A DNA stretch of 64,000 nt from Actinacidiphila glaucinigra (GCF_900188405.1 NZ_FZOF01000002.1:248001-312000), one strand, 5' to 3'; counted from the stretch's first letter, positions 1-7,826 are shown. Translations and numbers: made by a program. The notes: generated by a model not told the origin, from the sequence alone.

Positions 1-1
1 C

Positions 2-82
2 GCTCAGATCGAGTGCACACTGGACGACCTCGCCACGCGCATCGCGCTCAACCGAGGCAGCTTCGCGACACTGAGGCACTAG
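2..82 (+). CDS. C-terminal fragment of an unidentified protein (cut by window start)
   Basis: An open frame enters from the left edge and ends at TAG (80-82). Its last 26 residues include LDDLATRIALNRGSFATLRH. The composition is plausible for a real protein end, but no domain is recognisable from so little. It ends tail-to-tail against a decayed reading frame on the other strand. Confidence 0.35.
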   Translation, partial: AQIECTLDDLATRIALNRGSFATLRH

Positions 83-540
83 CGCGGTAGGAGTTCGACT
101 ACTTCATCAAGGCACCCGGCGTCGCCCACACTCCTCATGGGGACGTAAGCGTTGGGGATGGCCGTCCGCCGCCGGGCGCCCCACAAGTAGAGGCCTAAGG
201 CATGAGGTCAGAACCGCGGTGGCTGGGGCGGCCGGCGCTGCGATGCCAAGGCGGCCATCATCGGGCGAGCCTCGAAGATCGGGGCCAACATCGGGCTGCT
301 GCGGGCGGGCAACGCGCCAGCCCGATTCGCGGCCAGCGTATGGGCCCCGGCCTCTCGCCCCATGGCAGCTCCAGCCCAAAGCTCTGCGCGCCAGCCCCAT
401 GCGTCGCCCGTGCGGTCAACGGGAGCTCCGCGGGGATCTTCGCGGCAGTCATGCTCTTCGGGATGTCGACCCCGTAGCCCATCGCGGCGACGATCGAGGT
501 CGGCTCGATGTCGCCGATTCGCGGTCCTGATGGCAGAAGA
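79..540 (-). pseudogene. Decayed, multiply frameshifted coding remnant
   Basis: No single frame is convincing, but protein-like stretches occur in successive minus-strand frames. One contains DIEPTSIVAAMGYGVDIPKS around 450-520. Another contains AIPNAYVPMRSVGDAGCLDE around 100-150 and ends in ELLPR at a TAG (79-81). This pattern suggests a gene broken by several frameshifts. I do not recognise the family. Alternatively these could be chance open frames in GC-rich DNA. The call is inference only. Confidence 0.25.
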
Positions 541-685
541 TGACGGCAACGGAGCCGTACGTACGCAGACCTTGGCGGTGGTAGGGGGCCTGCCTCGAGG
601 CCGTGTCGTGGCAGGCGGCAGCACCCATGCAGCTGTGAACGAAGTCCTTCGATCCTGCCGTGCCGCACACGTGCCACGGGGTTCG

Positions 686-988
686 CTACGTGATCGACGC
701 CCCTGGCGCCAGTTCGAGCCCGGCGGCACCCAGGAAGTCGGAGAGGCTGATGGCGCCGTCGCTCGTGCCGTCGTCCCATCGGGCCAGAAGCTTCGAGCGG
801 CCTTCGTTCCAGGAGTCGGCGGTCCATGTGTCGATGTCAGGTCCGGGGTGGTGCTCGACCGTGCCCTCACCATGGCGGTAGTGCAAGAACAGATAGAGGC
901 CGCCGACAGTCCAGGCGTCCCACTGAGACGGGTAGCCGTGGCACGTCTGCACGACCCGTGCCAGCAATCGTTCCGCTTCTCCGGTCAT
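686..988 (-). CDS. Hypothetical protein, about 100 aa
   Basis: The protein begins MTGEAERLLARVVQTCHGYP and is rich in Trp, Gly, Asp and His, with WDAWTVGGLYLFLHYRHGEG near the middle and a C-terminal SDFLGAAGLELAPG. The composition looks like a folded soluble protein rather than a shadow frame. I chose the internal ATG at 988, because the 21 residues upstream in the same frame are Arg/Ala-rich and look like untranslated sequence. No family is recognised. It lies in a stretch of small and partly decayed genes at the left edge, divergent from a DUF6193-like fragment. Confidence 0.5.
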   Translation of the reverse strand: MTGEAERLLARVVQTCHGYPSQWDAWTVGGLYLFLHYRHGEGTVEHHPGPDIDTWTADSWNEGRSKLLARWDDGTSDGAISLSDFLGAAGLELAPGASIT

Positions 989-1007
989 TCGGCGATGTTC
1001 GTTCTCT

Positions 1008-1409
1008 GTGCGTGCACTCCGCAAGGCAGTTCGGGCCGCTGGCCCCCTCACAACAGGGGACTCTGGAACGCTCGCCCGTGATCAGGCTGGCAACGCCGAA
1101 GTGGCCGAGGCCCTTTATGCGCAGCCGGCCCTGCGCGTCTTCTTCCCCTTTCCGTCGCACGGCGAGTTCAGCCTGCTCTCCAGTACCAAGGATCCGTTCT
1201 ACGAGGAGGTTCCGCGCGTGGTGCCGAGCGGAGACGGCCTGTGGAACGTGGCTCTCCACTGGTCGGGGTGGTCGCCGCAGATACCGTCACGCGTACTCGG
1301 TTCCCACCTCAGCGCTCGCGAGGCCGCGGCGCTGGTGGCCGCGAACTTCCCCCCGGGCAGCGGCCCAGCGATCGAGGGAGGCTGGCCGCACCCTGCGCCC
1401 GATCGATGA
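1008..1409 (+). CDS. DUF6193-like protein, probably truncated at the N terminus
   Basis: From about residue 30 the sequence reads EVAEALYAQPALRVFFPFPS, followed by a C-terminal AREAAALVAANFPPGSGPAI. This resembles the C-terminal domain of the actinobacterial DUF6193 family, where a VEAAYAxPxLRxLFPF segment and an EAVxLVVxxLPxGxGPA segment are typical (family pattern recalled, not searched). That family is usually 200 aa or more, so at about 130 aa this copy seems to lack its N-terminal part. The first 30 residues look non-coding, and the frame may begin downstream of 1008. Function in the family is unknown. It may be a remnant, consistent with the decayed DNA on its left. Confidence 0.5.
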   Translation: MRALRKAVRAAGPLTTGDSGTLARDQAGNAEVAEALYAQPALRVFFPFPSHGEFSLLSSTKDPFYEEVPRVVPSGDGLWNVALHWSGWSPQIPSRVLGSHLSAREAAALVAANFPPGSGPAIEGGWPHPAPDR

Positions 1410-1493
1410 CGTCGACGGTGCAGTCGGCGGCCAAACTCTCTCAACCGCGCAGGCGGGACAGCCATGCACCGCTCCTGGTGGCCGGGCACGCAA

Positions 1494-1865
1494 CTAGGGC
1501 GTTGCGGCGCTGCCGTTGGCCAGGGCCGCCTGGACGATGCGGACGGCCTCGGGGGTGTCGATGCCTACGCTGGCGATGACGGCGGCGTACTCGGCGGCGG
1601 CCCGGCGTGCCCGCTCGCGCCCCTGTTCACCGGCCGCGGACACGAACGAGCCCGCCCGTCCGCGGGTCTCGATCAGTCCCGCCTCCTCCAGCGCCCGGTA
1701 GGCGCGCCCGACGGTGTTGACGGCCAGGCCCAGGTCCGCTGCCAGGCGGCGGATGGTCGGCAGCTGGGTGCCCACGGCCAGCGTGCGGTCCTGGATCTGG
1801 CGGGCGAGCTGGGCCCGCAGTTGCTCGAACGGCGGGACGGGCGAGGCGGAGTCGATGACGATCAT
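1494..1865 (-). CDS. GntR-family transcriptional regulator (YtrA-like, short)
   Basis: This 123-aa protein has an N-terminal GntR winged helix of about 70 residues: PPFEQLRAQLARQIQDRTL, then LPTIRRLAADLGLAVNTVGR as the helix-turn-helix, then ALEEAGLIETRGRAGSFV as the wing. A short helical tail of about 45 residues follows and there is no ligand-binding FCD or UTRA domain. That size fits the YtrA subfamily, whose members usually repress an operon with membrane or transporter genes. The ATG at 1865 (MIVIDSASP) is chosen because it starts 4 bp after the stop of the upstream membrane-protein gene. The operon promoter carries a perfect palindrome at 2721-2754, the likely operator. Confidence 0.85.
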   Translation of the reverse strand: MIVIDSASPVPPFEQLRAQLARQIQDRTLAVGTQLPTIRRLAADLGLAVNTVGRAYRALEEAGLIETRGRAGSFVSAAGEQGRERARRAAAEYAAVIASVGIDTPEAVRIVQAALANGSAATP

Positions 1866-1869
1866 CGGC

Positions 1870-2682
1870 TCACCGGGCGCCCGTGGCGTGCCGGGCAACC
1901 GTGCCGCTCTGCGGGGTCCGCGCGGTGATCAGGGCGAACGTGATGACGCTCAGGACGATGAAGGCGAGCCAGGCGACGTTCCACCAGCCGAGGGCGGTTT
2001 CGAATACCGACACGACCGGCAGCGACCACACCACGGTCGGCGTGGCGACCTCCCGGGCGTCCTCGACCCGCATGATCACGTCGGCGGTCAGCGAGACCTC
2101 GTCGTCGGCCACGACCGGGTGTGTCAGGACATGGCGCAGCTGGACGACCACGCCGACCGCGATCCCGCACAACCCGATGAGCAGGAGGAGCGCCGCGTAG
2201 CGCGCGGTGGAGTCCTGTGCGGTCAGGGCGCCGATCGCCATCACCATCGCGCCCGCGAACGTGGCGGCGGCGAAGGCGGCACGCGGCCGGCCGAGCACGG
2301 TGCGCCAGCCGAGCCGGACCGGATGGGCCGCCCGCCGCGGCAACGTCGCGCCGGCCAGCCGGTCGACCTGCCGCACCCTCCGGTCCAGCAGCGCCTGGGC
2401 CAGCACCAACGCCACCACCACCGCCGTCAGGACCAGCAGCGACCAGGGCCGGTACGACCCGGACCCGCCGACCCTCACCTCGGCGGTGCGGGTGCCGGTG
2501 TAGACGAGGGCGACCGCGATGATGAAGGCGGCCAGCAGGATTTGACCGGCCAGACGGGTGCGTCGCCGGACCGCCAGACGCGTGGCCAGCAACGGTGTCG
2601 GCCGGACGTCGGCCAGGCCGTGCCCGGCCAGCCACACGCCGGCCTGCTCGATGTCCGTCTGACGCACCGACTGCTCAGACAT
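1870..2682 (-). CDS. Multi-pass membrane protein in operon with GntR regulator
   Basis: The predicted 270-aa protein has a cytoplasmic N-terminal segment of about 45 residues and then roughly five hydrophobic segments (for example around residues 46-66, 77-95, 140-160, 165-185 and 235-255). There is no ATP-binding or transport signature. I do not recognise a named family; DUF1648-type membrane proteins are often paired with YtrA-type GntR regulators, but the match is unproven. The start at 2682 (MSEQSVRQTD) replaces a longer Arg/Cys-rich extension. The GntR gene follows 4 bp downstream, so both are probably co-transcribed and autoregulated through the palindrome 39 bp upstream. Confidence 0.7.
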   Translation of the reverse strand: MSEQSVRQTDIEQAGVWLAGHGLADVRPTPLLATRLAVRRRTRLAGQILLAAFIIAVALVYTGTRTAEVRVGGSGSYRPWSLLVLTAVVVALVLAQALLDRRVRQVDRLAGATLPRRAAHPVRLGWRTVLGRPRAAFAAATFAGAMVMAIGALTAQDSTARYAALLLLIGLCGIAVGVVVQLRHVLTHPVVADDEVSLTADVIMRVEDAREVATPTVVWSLPVVSVFETALGWWNVAWLAFIVLSVITFALITARTPQSGTVARHATGAR

Positions 2683-2720
2683 CCGGCAACCTTCCCTTCG
2701 GCACGGCACCCACTATGTCG

Positions 2721-2754
2721 CAAGGCTTGTCGCAACATGATGCGACAAGCCTTG
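2721..2754 (-). promoter_or_regulatory. Perfect inverted repeat, likely GntR operator
   Basis: CAAGGCTTGTCGCA (2721-2734), a 6-bp spacer ACATGA, then the exact complement TGCGACAAGCCTTG (2741-2754). The arms are 14 bp with no mismatch. It lies 39 bp upstream of the membrane-protein start, where an autoregulatory GntR repressor would bind. Smaller CAAG/CTTG half-sites flank it (GACAAG at 2755-2762). Confidence 0.7.
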
Positions 2755-2932
2755 AGACAAGTCAACGGAACCCGAAGCGGCGGGTGCCCGGCTGTGGACA
2801 GGATCCTTCGTTGCGGCGCCCCGGACCCCGACCTCGACTACCTGACCAGCACCCGCGCTCTCGGATGAAGGCCAAGACGGCAGCGCACGAGGACGCTTCG
2901 GCCGGTGGAGAGTACGGATCGTCCGGGGCCAG

Positions 2933-3382
2933 GTGAGCCACGGCATCCTCCGGGTCACCGCCCTCGGCGCCAGTGGGATGCGTGCTGCGGAGACGGCTCA
3001 GGACATGGGCTTCTGTCTCCTTGGCACGGGCCTTTGGGCGCTGATCGCCTGGCCGCTCGGCTGGTTGCCGGACGGGTTCGGTCCGGTGTCCGTCGCCGCT
3101 GTTGCGGCAGGAGGCCGGCCTCTCGGCGACCTGTACCGGACCAGGCCTCCGGGCCGGCGCTCTGCCGTTGCCGCGGCCCTCCTCGTCATGCCGGCGTCGG
3201 CGGTGGCGGGCAGTCCGCGGCGTCGTGGATCTCGCCCAGCGCCGAAGATCTCGGGTTCACCCTGGGTTCGCTGGTCGGCCTGCCCCTCGGGGCGGCCGCG
3301 TTCGTGGCGCGGATCAACCGCCCGCGACAGGGCGGCGCGCGGGCGCCGGATGCGACGCGTCAGGGGCGCACATACGCTGTGA
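2933..3382 (+). pseudogene. Small membrane protein with apparent frameshift
   Basis: The first part of this frame encodes MGFCLLGTGLWALIAWPLGW and a second hydrophobic stretch RSAVAAALLVMPASAVAG, both membrane-like. After about 3210 the frame becomes Arg/Ser-rich, while another frame reads DLGFTLGSLVGLPLGAAAFV followed by ARINRPRQGG, again membrane-like. The simplest reading is one small three-helix membrane protein broken by an indel near 3205-3240. A sequencing error could give the same picture. No family is recognised. Confidence 0.3.
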
Positions 3383-3416
3383 GTGGACGCTCCTCTCTTT
3401 ATCGAGGTGAGAGATC

Positions 3417-3713
3417 GTGCCGCTCTACATCACGCTGCTGAGCTGGACCGACCAGGGGATCCGCGCGTACGCCGACACGGCGGAGCGGGCCGACGCGTTC
3501 GGTGCCGCGCTGCGGGACGTCGGGGGGAGGCTGGTCGACATCTACTGGACCGTCGGGCCCCACGACCTCGTCGCAATCGTCGAGGCGCCCGACGACGAGA
3601 CCGCCGCCGCGGCGCTGCTGCGGCTGGGCGCGGTCGGCAACGTCCGCAGCACGACCATGCGGGCGTTCGGACGGGACGAGGTCGAGGGCATCATCGCCAA
3701 GGCCTCCGCCTGA
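3417..3713 (+). CDS. GYD-domain protein
   Basis: A compact 98-aa protein starts at GTG 3417 with a GAGGTGAG ribosome binding site 6 bp upstream. The sequence MPLYITLLSWTDQGIRAYAD and the later TVGPHDLVAIVEAPDDETAA and RSTTMRAFGRDEV follow the GYD family, small dimeric alpha/beta-barrel-like proteins found widely in soil bacteria. Biochemical function in the family is not established. It is a stand-alone gene, convergent with the next one (18 bp between stop codons). Confidence 0.85.
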   Translation: MPLYITLLSWTDQGIRAYADTAERADAFGAALRDVGGRLVDIYWTVGPHDLVAIVEAPDDETAAAALLRLGAVGNVRSTTMRAFGRDEVEGIIAKASA

Positions 3714-3731
3714 AGGGAACCGCCCGGGAGG

Positions 3732-4100
3732 TCAACTGCCCTCCGCGGCCCGGTCGAAGAAGGAGCCGCGCCTCAGCCGCTCGTACGACGGCTCGGCCCG
3801 TGCCATCCAGGCGTCCACGTCGGCGGCCATGGAAGGGAACCGCTCCTTGAGGGGTGCGGCCAGTGCGGCGATCTCCTCCCAGGAGTCGGCCAGAAAGGTC
3901 TCGTTCTCCAGGCCGATCGCCACGGCCGCGCGGAACGCGTCGTCGGACCGCAGCCACCGCTTCGCCACGTGGACGATGCGGGCCACGTCCTCGGCGTCGA
4001 GGATCCACGACATCGACAGGAGTTGCTCGGAGACGTAGCCGGGCACGACGCCCGGGGCCCGGTGCTCGACGAGGAAGTCCATGACGAACTCGACGTCCAT
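3732..4100 (-). CDS. Hypothetical soluble protein, 122 aa
   Basis: It starts MDVEFVMDFLVEHRAPGVVP and continues with helical, acidic and Trp-containing segments: KRWLRSDDAFRAAVAIGLEN, then DSWEEIAALAAPLKERFPSM. No signal peptide or membrane segment is present. The even amphipathic pattern supports a real protein. I do not recognise the family; the size and Trp/Glu-rich helices recall small immunity-type proteins, but no toxin lies nearby. It is divergent from the exported protein gene at 4222. Confidence 0.6.
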   Translation of the reverse strand: MDVEFVMDFLVEHRAPGVVPGYVSEQLLSMSWILDAEDVARIVHVAKRWLRSDDAFRAAVAIGLENETFLADSWEEIAALAAPLKERFPSMAADVDAWMARAEPSYERLRRGSFFDRAAEGS

Positions 4101-4221
4101 CGCGCCCCTCCCACCGCCGGTTCCCGTGACCGGCGCGGGTCACATGCTAGGCAGGACGCGGCCGGGGAGCGGGGAACTTTTTCGCGGGACCCCGAGTCTG
4201 CCTCCCCGGGAGGGGCGGCAC

Positions 4222-4788
4222 ATGAATGGCGGGAATGCGCGGAGGCTGCGGCTCGGGGTGTCCCTGGGCGGCGTCGGACTCGCGGCGGTGGCGGCAAGTG
4301 TTCTGTACGGGCGGGCCGTTCCGGCGGCGCCGGAGGTCGTCCCCGGGTGGGAGCGGGCGGCGCTGCCCGTGGTGGACCGGTATCTGACGAACGACCCTGC
4401 GGGCCCGCTCGGCGGCACCGAACTTCGCGGGGAGGACGGGGCGGTGCCACGGGGCTTCTGCACCGAGCGGGTGATGGAGATCCGCCGCGTGGACGGCGGG
4501 CTGCGGGTGGGCCTGGCGGCCTGGTGCGGGCACTACGTACCGAAGGGTGACGACGTCACCGCGCTGGACGGAGTCATCACGCTGGGGGTGGTGACGGTGT
4601 CGCCGGCCTCGTCGCCCACCCGGGTGAGGGACGTCTCGTGGCAACCCGAGGGCGACGCCACCGCCTGGACCGCGGCGCACTTCTCCGCCGGGGGCGCTGC
4701 CGAGGCCGAACGCCTCGCCGCGGACCCCGCGTCGCAGCTGAGCAACCCGGTGGGCGAGGCGCGGGCGGCGTTCGAGCTGCCGGGCTGA
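4222..4788 (+). CDS. Exported or membrane-anchored hypothetical protein
   Basis: The 188-aa protein has a basic N terminus (MNGGNARRLRLG) and a hydrophobic segment at about residues 12-32 that acts as a signal peptide or anchor. A predicted extracellular domain with two cysteines (GFCTERV, AAWCGHYV) follows. The ATG at 4222 is chosen for the GGGAGGGG ribosome binding site 8 bp upstream; the longer frame back to 4081 lacks one and overlaps the divergent gene. No catalytic motif is visible and no family is recognised. The two cysteines could form a disulfide outside the cell. Confidence 0.6.
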   Translation: MNGGNARRLRLGVSLGGVGLAAVAASVLYGRAVPAAPEVVPGWERAALPVVDRYLTNDPAGPLGGTELRGEDGAVPRGFCTERVMEIRRVDGGLRVGLAAWCGHYVPKGDDVTALDGVITLGVVTVSPASSPTRVRDVSWQPEGDATAWTAAHFSAGGAAEAERLAADPASQLSNPVGEARAAFELPG

Positions 4789-4813
4789 TCGGGCGGGTCT
4801 CGATCCGTGTGTC

Positions 4814-5131
4814 GTGCCCGGTCGTCTGGTCGCCTACGCGCGGGGAGCCGGGTCCGAGGTCGGGGACGACGGGCCGGAGGTGGTCCGGCCCGACGCGGCG
4901 CAGTGGCACGCGGAACCGGGACTGTTGCTCGAGGAGATACCGCTGTCCTGGCGGTACACGCTCGCGGCCGTCCGCGACGAGGCGCTGCCGGGTCTCGCCG
5001 CATCCCGGGAGGGCATCGAGGAGGCCGGGGAACGCGCGCGGGGGTTCGTCGACACGGCCCGGCGGGCACCGGGCATCGGCGGCCAGAAGGGGCCCGAAGG
5101 GACCGCGGAGCCGGGGCAATTCGGCACGTAA
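4814..5131 (+). CDS. Hypothetical protein, 105 aa (uncertain)
   Basis: The open frame from GTG 4814 encodes an acidic, helix-prone sequence: EPGLLLEEIPLSWRYTLAAV, then LAASREGIEEAGERARGFVD. It follows the exported-protein gene by 25 bp in the same direction and may be co-transcribed. The first 20 residues look weaker and the tail is Gly/Pro-rich. No ribosome binding site stands out and no family is recognised, so this could be a real small gene or a remnant. Confidence 0.4.
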   Translation: MPGRLVAYARGAGSEVGDDGPEVVRPDAAQWHAEPGLLLEEIPLSWRYTLAAVRDEALPGLAASREGIEEAGERARGFVDTARRAPGIGGQKGPEGTAEPGQFGT

Positions 5132-5323
5132 CCATCCGCCGTGCGGCGCGGTGGCTTCCTCGTGGGCTCCGGGTGTTGACCTGCGTTGCGGATCATCACA
5201 AGATGACCGCGTACGGCACTCTGCCGAGACCACCGGCGGGCCGTCCACGACCGCCTCGCCCGTCGGCACGGGCAGGCCGGTGTGCGGTCCGGCGCGTCCG
5301 GAATCCTGGAAGGTCACGCGTTC

Positions 5324-5623
5324 ATGCAGAGCTACGCCTCGGCGCAATTGGCATCACCCGGCACCTACTTCCAGACGGCGGCGTTCTGCTGCCTGGTGGC
5401 TGTCGTGCTCATACGGGCGGGCCGCGTGTGGCGCCGCGCGGCCCGGGGCCTGCTCGCCCCCGAAGAGCCGGTGCGGGTGGAATCCGCGCCGGTGCCCGGC
5501 CCCGCGGCGTCGCGGGCGCGGGGCAACCGGACCGTGGGGCGGGTCTACCTCTGCTTCGGCTGGTTCCTCGTGCTGGGGACGGTCGTCAACCTGGTCAACG
5601 GCGTCCGCTCCGTGTGGGGCTGA
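5324..5623 (+). CDS. Small membrane protein, two helices
   Basis: This 99-aa protein (MQSYASAQLASPGTYFQ) has two hydrophobic segments, about residues 13-32 (TAAFCCLVAVVLI) and 72-92 (VYLCFGWFLVLGTVVNLV), joined by a charged Pro/Glu-rich loop. The ATG at 5324 follows a GGAAGG ribosome binding site at 5308-5313. A possible promoter, TTGACC-N17-CAAGAT, lies about 125 bp upstream. No named family is recognised. It converges on the sigma/anti-sigma operon. Confidence 0.6.
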   Translation: MQSYASAQLASPGTYFQTAAFCCLVAVVLIRAGRVWRRAARGLLAPEEPVRVESAPVPGPAASRARGNRTVGRVYLCFGWFLVLGTVVNLVNGVRSVWG

Positions 5624-5644
5624 GGGCCCGTCGGCCCCTGGCCG

Positions 5645-6376
5645 TCACCGGTGACGGCCGCCCTCCGGGGTCTCCGGGTGGACCGGCGGCGGCGTGACCT
5701 CGGGGGCGCCGATGAGCCGGGCGCAGTAGGCGGGTACGGCGGCGGCACCGCCGGCGGCGCGTTCCAGGCGGGCCAGGGTCGCGGCGTTGACGCCCTTGTG
5801 GTGCTCGGCGGCCTTGACGTACGTCTGGCACAGTCCCTTCGACCCGGCGTCCGTGGGCGCGGCAAGCGGGGGCACCGAGGCGTGCGGGCCGCCTGAGGTG
5901 ACGGGTGGGGCCGTGGACGTGGCGGTGGTGCCCTGCGGCGCGCGCGGGGACGCCGTGCGCGTGCCGCCGCCCGGGTTCGCGGGGGCGGAGGACGGGGAGG
6001 GCGACACCGGCCGGGGACCGGCCGTGCCCGAGTGGAAGGGGCCGGGGAGCGAGCCGGACTGCGCCGCCACGGCCACGCCGCCGAGCGCGAACACCGCGAC
6101 GAGTCCGCCGAGGGCCGCCCTGGTGCGCCGGGCGGGGCGGACACCGCGGACCCGCCTGCGGCCACGGCCCCCGCTCGTGGCGGCCCGGGCCTCCCGGAAT
6201 GCCGCCAGCGCGGCGCGCTCGCGTTCCGGGTCGCCCGGCAGGGGTGCCGCGGCGACCGCGAGGAGGTGTGCGAGAGCGTCCGCCCGGCCGTCGCCGGCCG
6301 CGGTGGGGTACGCGTCGAGGAGACGCTCGGCCAGGGCCGCGTCCATCCGTTCGTCGTGTGCTCGGCTGTCCTTCAT
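5645..6376 (-). CDS. Single-pass membrane protein, likely anti-sigma partner
   Basis: A 243-aa protein encoded 11 bp downstream of an ECF-like sigma factor. The N-terminal cytoplasmic part (residues 1-85: MKDSRAHDERMDAALAERLL, then HLLAVAAAPLPGDPERERAA) is followed by one helix (about 88-108, ALGGLVAVFALGGVAVAAQ), a Pro/Ser/Thr-rich linker and a small C-terminal domain with two cysteines (GLCQTYVKAAEHHKG and VPAYCARLIG). The layout matches membrane anti-sigma factors of this sigma type, but the zinc-binding HxxxCxxC motif of ZAS proteins is absent. The anti-sigma role is inferred from position. The paired cysteines suggest an external disulfide that could sense redox state. Confidence 0.7.
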   Translation of the reverse strand: MKDSRAHDERMDAALAERLLDAYPTAAGDGRADALAHLLAVAAAPLPGDPERERAALAAFREARAATSGGRGRRRVRGVRPARRTRAALGGLVAVFALGGVAVAAQSGSLPGPFHSGTAGPRPVSPSPSSAPANPGGGTRTASPRAPQGTTATSTAPPVTSGGPHASVPPLAAPTDAGSKGLCQTYVKAAEHHKGVNAATLARLERAAGGAAAVPAYCARLIGAPEVTPPPVHPETPEGGRHR

Positions 6377-6387
6377 CCGTCAGTCCG

Positions 6388-6939
6388 TCACTTCTCCATG
6401 GCGCCGTCGAGGCGCTCCGCGAGGCGTTTCAGGCCCCGGTGGGCGGCGGTCCGCACCGCGCCCGGGCGCTTGCCGAGGACCTTGGCCGCGGCGGGGGCGT
6501 TGAGTCCGACCACGACCCGCAGCAGCACTGCCTCGGCCTGGTCCTGCGGCAGGGCCGCGATCAGGTCGAGCGCGCGCCGCGTGGACAGGTTCTCCAGGGC
6601 GGTGCCCCCGGCGTCCTCGAGCGTCATGGGCTCTGCGGTGCGCTCCTCCAGGGGCCCGGTGCGCGGCCGGGCCTTGATGCGGCGCAGGTGGTCCAGGGCG
6701 CGGTGCCGGGCGATGGTGGCGGCCCAGCCCCGGAAGGCCTGGCCGTCGCCGCGGAATCCGCGCAGGTCCCGTACGACGTCGTGCCAGGTCTCGGAGGCCA
6801 CGTCCTCGGCGTCGTCGCCGACCAGGCCGTGCAGGTAGCCCAGAAGCATCGGATGGACCTCCCGGTAGAGCACGCCGAACGCGGTCTCGTCGCCGGCGCG
6901 GGCCCGCTGGACCGCGTCGCCCAGTTGCTCCTCGCCCAT
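6388..6939 (-). CDS. ECF-type RNA polymerase sigma factor
   Basis: The 183-aa protein has sigma region 2 at residues 15-85 (ETAFGVLYREVHPMLLGYLH, DDAEDVASETWHDVVRDL, FRGWAATIARHRALDHLRR) and region 4 at about 120-175 (ALPQDQAEAVLLRVVVGLNA, AKVLGKRPGAVRTAAHRGL). It lacks a long extra C-terminal domain. The ATG at 6939 is chosen because residues encoded upstream are Arg/Gly-rich and non-conserved. It is cotranscribed with the membrane protein at 5645, the presumed anti-sigma factor, a standard signal-responsive pair. The inducing signal is unknown. Confidence 0.9.
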   Translation of the reverse strand: MGEEQLGDAVQRARAGDETAFGVLYREVHPMLLGYLHGLVGDDAEDVASETWHDVVRDLRGFRGDGQAFRGWAATIARHRALDHLRRIKARPRTGPLEERTAEPMTLEDAGGTALENLSTRRALDLIAALPQDQAEAVLLRVVVGLNAPAAAKVLGKRPGAVRTAAHRGLKRLAERLDGAMEK

Positions 6940-7034
6940 CCGGTCGCGCCGGCGGACCTCCGCCTTGCCCACTGCGTCCTCTTCGTGCTCGTCGGCCCCG
7001 TGCCGCCGGTCACCGCGCCGCGGCGCGGCGGGCC

Positions 7035-7454
7035 TCACACCTCGGCCCGGCCCACCACCGAGAGGCAGAAGAGGCGCAGGCTGTCCGCCGGCCCGTTCTC
7101 GTAGCGCTTGACCGCCTTGCCCAGCGGGTTCCACACCCTTCCGTCGGGCGTCCGGATACCGAACGGCTGGCCGAATGTATCGCGCTGCTCCTCGTCGAAG
7201 TCCACCCAGGTCGCCCCTGCGGTACGGACCAGCACCTCCCCCGCGTAGGCGCCGAAGCCGCGGAGCGTGGGGGTGACGGCCTCGATGGGCGGCTGCTCGC
7301 CCCGGATCGCCTCGATGACGCGGTCGACGAGGCCGAGGCTGGCCGGGGAGTAGTCGAGCCTGACACGGGAACCCTCCCTGGCCATGGACACGACATCCGC
7401 GGCGAGACGAGGACCCAGAACCGCCGCCGGTGGACTGCTCACGCCCTGCTTCAT
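7035..7454 (-). CDS. Conserved hypothetical protein, 139 aa
   Basis: This soluble protein has a well-ordered central region, YSPASLGLVDRVIEAIRGEQ, then GFGAYAGEVLVRTAGATWVD, then a C-terminal RVWNPLGKAVKRYENGPADS. Conserved-looking WVDFDEEQRDTFG and WNPLGK blocks suggest an established actinobacterial family, but I cannot name it with confidence. No signal peptide or membrane segment is present. It lies 95 bp upstream of the sigma-factor start in the same direction, so read-through into that operon is possible. Confidence 0.65.
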   Translation of the reverse strand: MKQGVSSPPAAVLGPRLAADVVSMAREGSRVRLDYSPASLGLVDRVIEAIRGEQPPIEAVTPTLRGFGAYAGEVLVRTAGATWVDFDEEQRDTFGQPFGIRTPDGRVWNPLGKAVKRYENGPADSLRLFCLSVVGRAEV

Positions 7455-7591
7455 CGTGCCCCTTCGCTCGTCGTCCCCGTCCGCGTGTGACGCGTGTGGC
7501 TACTGAGTGGGGCGCAGCGCGCCGGGAAAGCGTTACACCGGGCGGCGGAGGCGGCGGAGCCGCACGCCGCGGACGCGCTTAGGCTGCGGGC

Positions 7592-7813
7592 ATGGCTCAT
7601 GCGACCGTACGCGAGTGGTACGAGGAAGAGGGCTGGGGCGTGCTGGACTGCCCGGAGACGCCCGGGGGGTGCTTCGCCCACTACAGCGACATCGAGATGA
7701 ACGGCTTCCGCACGCTGTCCGCCGGCCAGCCGGTGGCACTGGAGTGGGAGGCGCCGGGCTTCGCGCAGGACGGGTACGAGTACCGCGCCCTGCGCGTCGT
7801 GCCGAAGGGCTGA
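7592..7813 (+). CDS. Cold-shock-domain-like protein
   Basis: The 73-aa protein MAHATVREWYEEEGWGVLDC continues with GGCFAHYSDIEMNGFRTLSA and VALEWEAPGFAQDGYEYRAL. The order follows a cold-shock OB fold: an RNP1-like strand (EGWGVLDCPETPGGCFAHYSDI), then FRTLxxGQxVxFEW and a final RAxxV strand. It differs from standard Csp proteins, which have GFGFI and DVFVHF; here RNP1 reads EGWGVLDC and RNP2 reads CFAHYSDI. Nucleic-acid binding is likely but may be specialised. Start ATG 7592. It is a single gene, divergent from the 7035 gene. Confidence 0.8.
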   Translation: MAHATVREWYEEEGWGVLDCPETPGGCFAHYSDIEMNGFRTLSAGQPVALEWEAPGFAQDGYEYRALRVVPKG

Positions 7814-7826
7814 CCGGGCCCGCCGC

